DNA of 64,000 nt, from assembly GCA_900491605.1 (NCBI GenBank), contig UESW01001594.1, forward strand, positions 281,711 to 345,710, in the 5' to 3' direction. Under the pieces are notes generated by a model. It was given only the letters and a program-made list of their open reading frames with translations. It had not been told where the DNA came from and did no database searches. Below, in pieces: positions 59,745-64,000 of the stretch (the first letter of the stretch is position 1; each line of letters opens with the position of its first letter). The DNA comes from Calamus simplicifolius (lineage: Eukaryota; Streptophyta; Magnoliopsida; Arecales; Arecaceae). The position numbers and the translations under genes are program-made.

Positions 59745-59866
59745 AAAGCCCGGCTCCGCGTCGGCACTCAAAGCCCGGCTCCGCGTCGGCACTCAAGCCC
59801 GGCTCCGCATCGGGACTTAAGCCCGGCTCCGCGTCGGCACTTAAAGCCGGGCTCCGCATCGGCATT
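59745..59866. repeat. Tandem repeat, about five 24-26 bp units, after pol
   Basis: Units of 'aagcccggctccgcgtcggc' plus a few variable bases start near 59745, 59771, 59794, 59819 and 59843. Tandem repeats between pol and the 3' LTR are common in Tat and Ogre-type elements. Confidence 0.85.
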
Positions 59867-60215
59867 CTATTCAACCTCGTGTTGACATTTAACGACTTTG
59901 CGTCGGCACAAACGTAGTCCTACACTACTTATTGCTCTGACCTTCGTGTCTGCAACTAAGACTGATCCGCATCAGTTCTCTAATTGATTTTCTAATGTCC
60001 CTCAAAAAGAAATCGTGTTGCAATTTTTCGGCCATAGGTTTTTGGTTCGCGTCAATCACACACTAGCAGACCCAATTATGATCCAAGATATAAGCGTTAC
60101 GGATCAAAAGATTCATTAATAGCCAAAGTTTACAAAATCACCGATTTAAATTGGACTGAAGCATTACAATCAAAGTGAAAGAGACTAAGGATCACTTGGA
60201 GCTAAGTTGTCATCT

Positions 60216-62571
60216 TCAAGGGCGTCGTCTGGCTCCAACCCTTCGATCCCCTCGAGGCCAGAGTTTTTGGATCTTTTCCTTGCAGTCCTGGAAGCCGCCC
60301 TCGTATGCAAAGGCCGTCGACTCGGCCAATTCCTTGCTAAAGGCGCTAGACTTCCTGAAGTTCTCTACGCCAGTGGCTCTTTTCTCCGCTTCAGAGGCTT
60401 TCTGCTCGGCCTCCGCCGCCTTCTTCTCGGCATCCATAATCTTTTGCTCAGCCTCGGCGGCCTTCTTTTCAGCTTCGATCACCGCCACCTTAAGGTCGGC
60501 AATCTTGGCATCGACTGACGGGCGATCTCCTCTGCGTTCTCAGCCCTCTCTTCGGCCACACCTATTTCAATGGTGGCGGAGTGTAATCGGTTCTTCAACA
60601 TGTACACTTCCGACTCCGCCACCTCCAATTTTTCCTCCGCCATCCTTTGTTTTTCTTCGGCCACCTGAGCATTATCTAGCTCATTGGCCGCCTGACGTTG
60701 GGCATTTCCAGTGCCTCTTCTGCTTTCTCGGCTCTTAGCCGGATGGCTTCGACTTCGCCCTTTAACGCTGCTCGGTATCCTCCAGGGCCATCTCTGCCCT
60801 CTCTGCCCTAGCTTGGAGTGCTTGCATCTCCTCCGTGATTGATCGAGAGCAGCATCGCCCATGGCCCAAATGTCCCTCATGGCAATCATAGAATTCAGCG
60901 CCTGGGTAGAGTGTCTAGGTTAGACGAAGAAAACAGTCCAAAAAAAAAAACGATGATGAAGAGGTTGATAATAGAGCAAAGCTCACCCAGAGATGTGCCA
61001 CAGACGCCTCTCGGAAGAAGGTGGCCCTCCCTGATGTCGAGAAACTCCTGCAACTCGACACGGACGCCTCGTTCAACGCTCGCTCAGCCCAGCGACTGTA
61101 GTTCGCCAAAATCGATTGGAAGGAAGGATCGACACTAATCCCTTCCGCTGACGTGGGGCCGCATGGGAGGACTCCGCCTCCGACTCTGCCACCTCCGGCA
61201 CCTTTGCTGGTGGAGGCGCCTCGGTTGTTACCCCTTTGGGAGGTATGACGGCTACTGGAGTCGGCTTTGTAGTTGATTGGGCCGGCTCCGTTTCGACGGC
61301 TTCGGGCGGGGGTGACGGCGCTTTCGCAACTCGCTCCGGAGAAGGATCGAGCAGAATAACAGAAGGGGGAGCCGGTACTGGTGAAGGCCAATCACTTCCT
61401 CCCGCCTTGCTCCGCCAAATTCATCGCTGGCCTCGGCCCTTACCGCGTCGTTCCTTACGGGCTCATCGGCTTGAGCTCCTACCCCTCGTCCCCGCGCAAG
61501 GGCTCCATGACCTCAGCCCTTCCGGCGTCGGCCCTTCTAGCGTCGGCCCTCCTGGGAATCTTGGCGATGGCCCTCCTCTCGCGGGGGCCCCATTCCCCTT
61601 TGCCTTCCTCTTCTGGTAGCAGCTTGCCTGATCTCACGAAGTAATGGCGTCATCTCTATATCAAAAAACAGGAAAGGAGTTTAAAAAAAATGAGGAAGAG
61701 AAAAAGGAAAAAGAGGTGAGTAATCAAGTGCTCACCACTAGATGGAATAAGGCCGACAGACGGAGGTTTTCGTCGGTCAGAAGCTGATTGCACCGAGGGA
61801 TATCGGCAGTCAGAAGCTGCCCAAATGCCATTCGATCCCTCGGAGGATGGAAGAATCCCTATTGGCGTCAGTATTTGGTGTTCCCCAGCTTCCGCTCACC
61901 CCCTCGACATTGGCAAAAAGAACTTATCTTTCCACCCTTTGATAGAGGTGGGAAGATACAATTTGAGGATCCTAGTGGGTCTAGGGGTAAAGGACCACCA
62001 ACCCGCTTGCTTGCGAAGGGTATAGAAACTGCGAAATAAGAAGATGCTAGCCTCTATACCTTGCAGGTGACAGAGAATCAGAAAGCCAACGATGGTTCGG
62101 ATGGAGTTAGAACTAATTGGGAGGGTGTTAAAGAATATCTATCTAGAAGGTTGAGGATGAAAGGGTGAATGGGTAATCGAAGTCCTGCCTTAAAGAAGGC
62201 TCCGTACAAGGCAACCCTTCCGGGACGGGAAGAGATTGCCTGTCATTAGGAGCAGGGTAGGACAGACGCATGTTTGGAGGGAAATTATATTTGGCTCCTA
62301 GGTTCACTATGTCTTGAGCAACATAATGGAGGCAGTCCACTCGGGGGACTCCTTGACAACGCTGGAGGGACCAGCGGCTGTCGGACGGCGCCGGGGGAGG
62401 TCCGTCCGATGGCCGGATGACTCCCGGTTGCGGGCGTCCGCCGGCCGCCGCTCCGACGAGGTAGGGTCAGAAGATGGGGTGGTCCATTGAGTCGGTAAGG
62501 AGGCAGAAGGTTGAGAAGGAATGGGGGAACACCCCCAGAATCGGAAATAGAACAAAAGGCGAAGAAGCCAT
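60216..62571 (-). pseudogene. Antisense gene (aORF) of the Tat element, broken
   Basis: It reads right to left from an ATG at 62571-62569 (MASSPFVLF) to a stop at 60218-60216. In shifting frames it gives a Ser/Pro-rich start, then at about 62340-62060 EGLPCTEPSLRQDFDYPFTL and a region whose spacing recalls the 'putative gypsy type transposon' family (Pfam Transposase_28: F.L.P...L.P.QL.PN.WR..VGF). A variable linker follows. From about 60750 to 60220 there is a long coiled coil, including AEKKAAEAEQKIMDAEKKAAEAEQK. Frameshifts and stops interrupt it. Antisense genes at this position are known in Retand-like Tat elements; their function is not established. A possible 31-base gap with splice-like ends at 62029-62059 is too short for a normal plant intron. 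Confidence 0.7.
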
Positions 62572-62710
62572 GGGAACTAACCTGGAAAACTCAAACCGAG
62601 ATTGAAGGAGCACGAGGAGGGGAACAAAACGGAGGTAAACGGACGCTTGCGGATTCAAGGTAGGAGGTTGTAACGTAAGAGAAGATGGGGATTGGAGGAC
62701 AAGGACATTT

Positions 62711-62720
62711 TTCTTTTATA
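62711..62720 (-). promoter_or_regulatory. TATA box for the antisense gene
   Basis: The minus strand reads TATAAAAGAA about 140 nt before the ATG of the antisense gene. That fits a promoter independent of the LTRs, with a leader of roughly 110 nt. Confidence 0.45.
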
Positions 62721-63000
62721 ACCCCATTTCAAATCATCCCGCGGTTGTCCGATCTGGCCATGTGTCTGCTTTCCACTGGAAGCCGCTTCAGCAGCCCATC
62801 GGCGAGAAACGCGAAAAACACCACCAATAAAAAGGTGGCGGTGACCTTACCGCAATGATGACGCTCACCTTTTTACAACTCCTCGCCCGAAAAAATCTTT
62901 CCCAATCCCAACAGCCTGAACGGATGAAATAATGGCACGAAGATCAACCGCCTAGTGGATATTAACACCCCTTTCGCTGGTGACTGTGCGCCCACCCATC

Positions 63001-63017
63001 TCAGGGTGGAGGGCATC
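63001..63017 (+). other. Polypurine tract region of the Tat element
   Basis: The purine-rich 'agggtggagggc' directly precedes the right LTR, the expected position for the plus-strand primer. Confidence 0.55.
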
Positions 63018-64000
63018 TGATACGGCTGATCATCTCCTCTGGGCGGCGTCATAACACCCTGCAATTTCGGAATCAATGATGTGATAGCTCATTTTCGGGA
63101 TGTTGGAATTCTTGTCCCCGCCCTTGGCTCCGGCCTCCGATTCCGGCCTTGGCTCGGCCTCTTCGGCTTTGGCTACGGCCTCCATCAGCTACGGTCTTTG
63201 GCTACGGTCTCCAGCGTCCTCCAGCCTCCGGCTCTGGCCTCCAGCGTCGGCTCGGCCTTTGGCTACGGCCTCCAGCGTCGGCTCCGGTCTTTGGCTACGG
63301 GCTCCAGCGTTAACTCCGGCCTCCGGCTCCGGCCTCCAGCATCGGCTCCGGCCTTTGGCTACGGTCTCCAGCGTCGGCTTCGGCCCTCGTCTGGCTTGGC
63401 TCCGGCCTCCAGCTCCGGCCTCCAGCATCGGCTCTAGCATACGGCCCCGGCCTATAGCTTCGGCATTTGGCTCGGCTTTGGCTACGGCCTTTGGCTCCAG
63501 CCTCAGCGTCGCCTCCGGCCTACGGCTCCGACCTCTAGTTTCGGCTCCGACTCTAACTTGGTGCCTTATTTTTCTAAGTACATTAAAACCCACTTCAGGT
63601 AACGGGCTCCGAGATTCGAGACATCCGTTACCGTGTATCTCGCTCGCTGAAATCACGGGTAGGTACTAGCACGCCCCGCGGTTACCGATATGCACGCGCC
63701 CATTCAGCAACGGCTCACCCACTTGCCGTTCGACGAGCTCATCCTAGCAAAGCAGATTGGACAGTTCTAAAGCGAGATAAACGTGACCCCCGGACATGTA
63801 TAAGAAAAGAACACGAGCTCAACACAAAGGAGGAAGAGAGTCTCTTCTCTTTCAAGTTCTGCTCATATGCAACATTCCTGTTTTACAACCCACTGACTTG
63901 GGCGTCGGAGGTCCCATCGGAACCACGGTCCGGACTTTTTGCAGGCTCTCGAAGGAAGACGATGACTCTCTGCATTCTCGAAGGCCTGCAAGATCTCAGT
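63018..64000 (+). repeat. 3' LTR of the Tat element, cut by window end
   Basis: Collinear with 53273-54203 of the left LTR, including start, minisatellite (about 63120-63550), TATA box and the stretch up to 'gcaagatctcagt'. The last 37 or so bases lie outside. Most differences between the two LTRs are indels in the minisatellite. Confidence 0.88.

Larger units (their letters stand above)
53273..64000 (+). mobile_element. Tat-lineage Gypsy retrotransposon, nearly complete, right end cut by window
   Basis: LTRs start TGATACGGCTGATCATC at 53273 and 63018. Between them lie a primer site, gag, protease, reverse transcriptase, RNase H, a second RNase H, integrase, tandem repeats, an antisense gene and a purine tract. 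The extra RNase H and the antisense gene between pol and the 3' LTR are features of Tat elements such as Retand and RIRE2. All frames are interrupted by stops and indels, so the copy is dead. The left flank is aattg (53268-53272); its partner would lie just beyond 64000. It sits beyond the first visible Spc25 exon and may lie inside a further intron of that gene. Confidence 0.9.

Noticed and set aside
60175..60738. Plus-strand 187-codon frame
   Set aside because: It is the mirror of the antisense coiled-coil frame; its repetitive Phe/Ser/Ala pattern is what the complement of Ala/Glu-rich codons gives.
61236..61619. Plus-strand Gly/Ala-rich frame of 127 codons in the Tat element
   Set aside because: Lies opposite the linker of the antisense gene and has no family motif; low-complexity composition explains it.

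Overview
This is a plant nuclear window. Three genes of ordinary plant intron-exon structure sit among large, mostly decayed transposable elements. The protein sequences look monocot, and the style of the LTR elements suggests a palm. That lineage call is an inference from memory and cannot be proved here.

Layout. 1-3088: one LTR (1110-3088) and about 1.1 kb of non-coding leader of a Copia-like element lying on the minus strand. 3094-7442: a broken L1-type LINE with endonuclease, reverse transcriptase, zinc-binding and RNase H regions and a poly(A) tail; the Copia-like element abuts its truncated 5' side. 8948-18260 (+): a complete ten-exon gene for a short oxysterol-binding-protein-related protein (ORP3-like, 453 aa). 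Its introns hold a SINE remnant and a foldback MITE. 18.9-22.1 kb: tandem repeats (a GC-rich minisatellite and a 106-bp array) and an AT-rich MITE-like block. 22.1-26.4 kb: intergenic DNA with one promoter-like island. 26.4-32.4 kb (+): a telomere-repeat-binding protein gene (TRP/RTBP1 type) with a two-exon leader. Its second coding exon is one base short in a C run. 37236-51715 (-): a gene for the kinetochore protein Spc25, whose N-terminal exon(s) I could not find. One intron is 9.8 kb because it contains a complete 7.9-kb Gypsy element (43045-50925). 53273-64000: a nearly complete Tat-lineage Gypsy element whose right LTR runs off the window.

The two most interesting things are both in the Gypsy elements. 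First, each 2.4-kb LTR of the element inside Spc25 carries a fragment of a host pentatricopeptide-repeat (PPR) gene, so the element multiplies a piece of a host gene as part of its own LTR. Second, the Tat element carries a broken antisense gene between pol and the 3' LTR. That gene has its own TATA box on the minus strand, a region resembling the 'putative gypsy type transposon' family, and a long coiled coil.

The host genes have unrelated jobs: lipid transfer at membrane contacts, telomere DNA binding, and kinetochore-microtubule attachment. Nothing suggests that they work together. Exon borders were placed by eye from GT/AG sites, reading phase and remembered family sequences.
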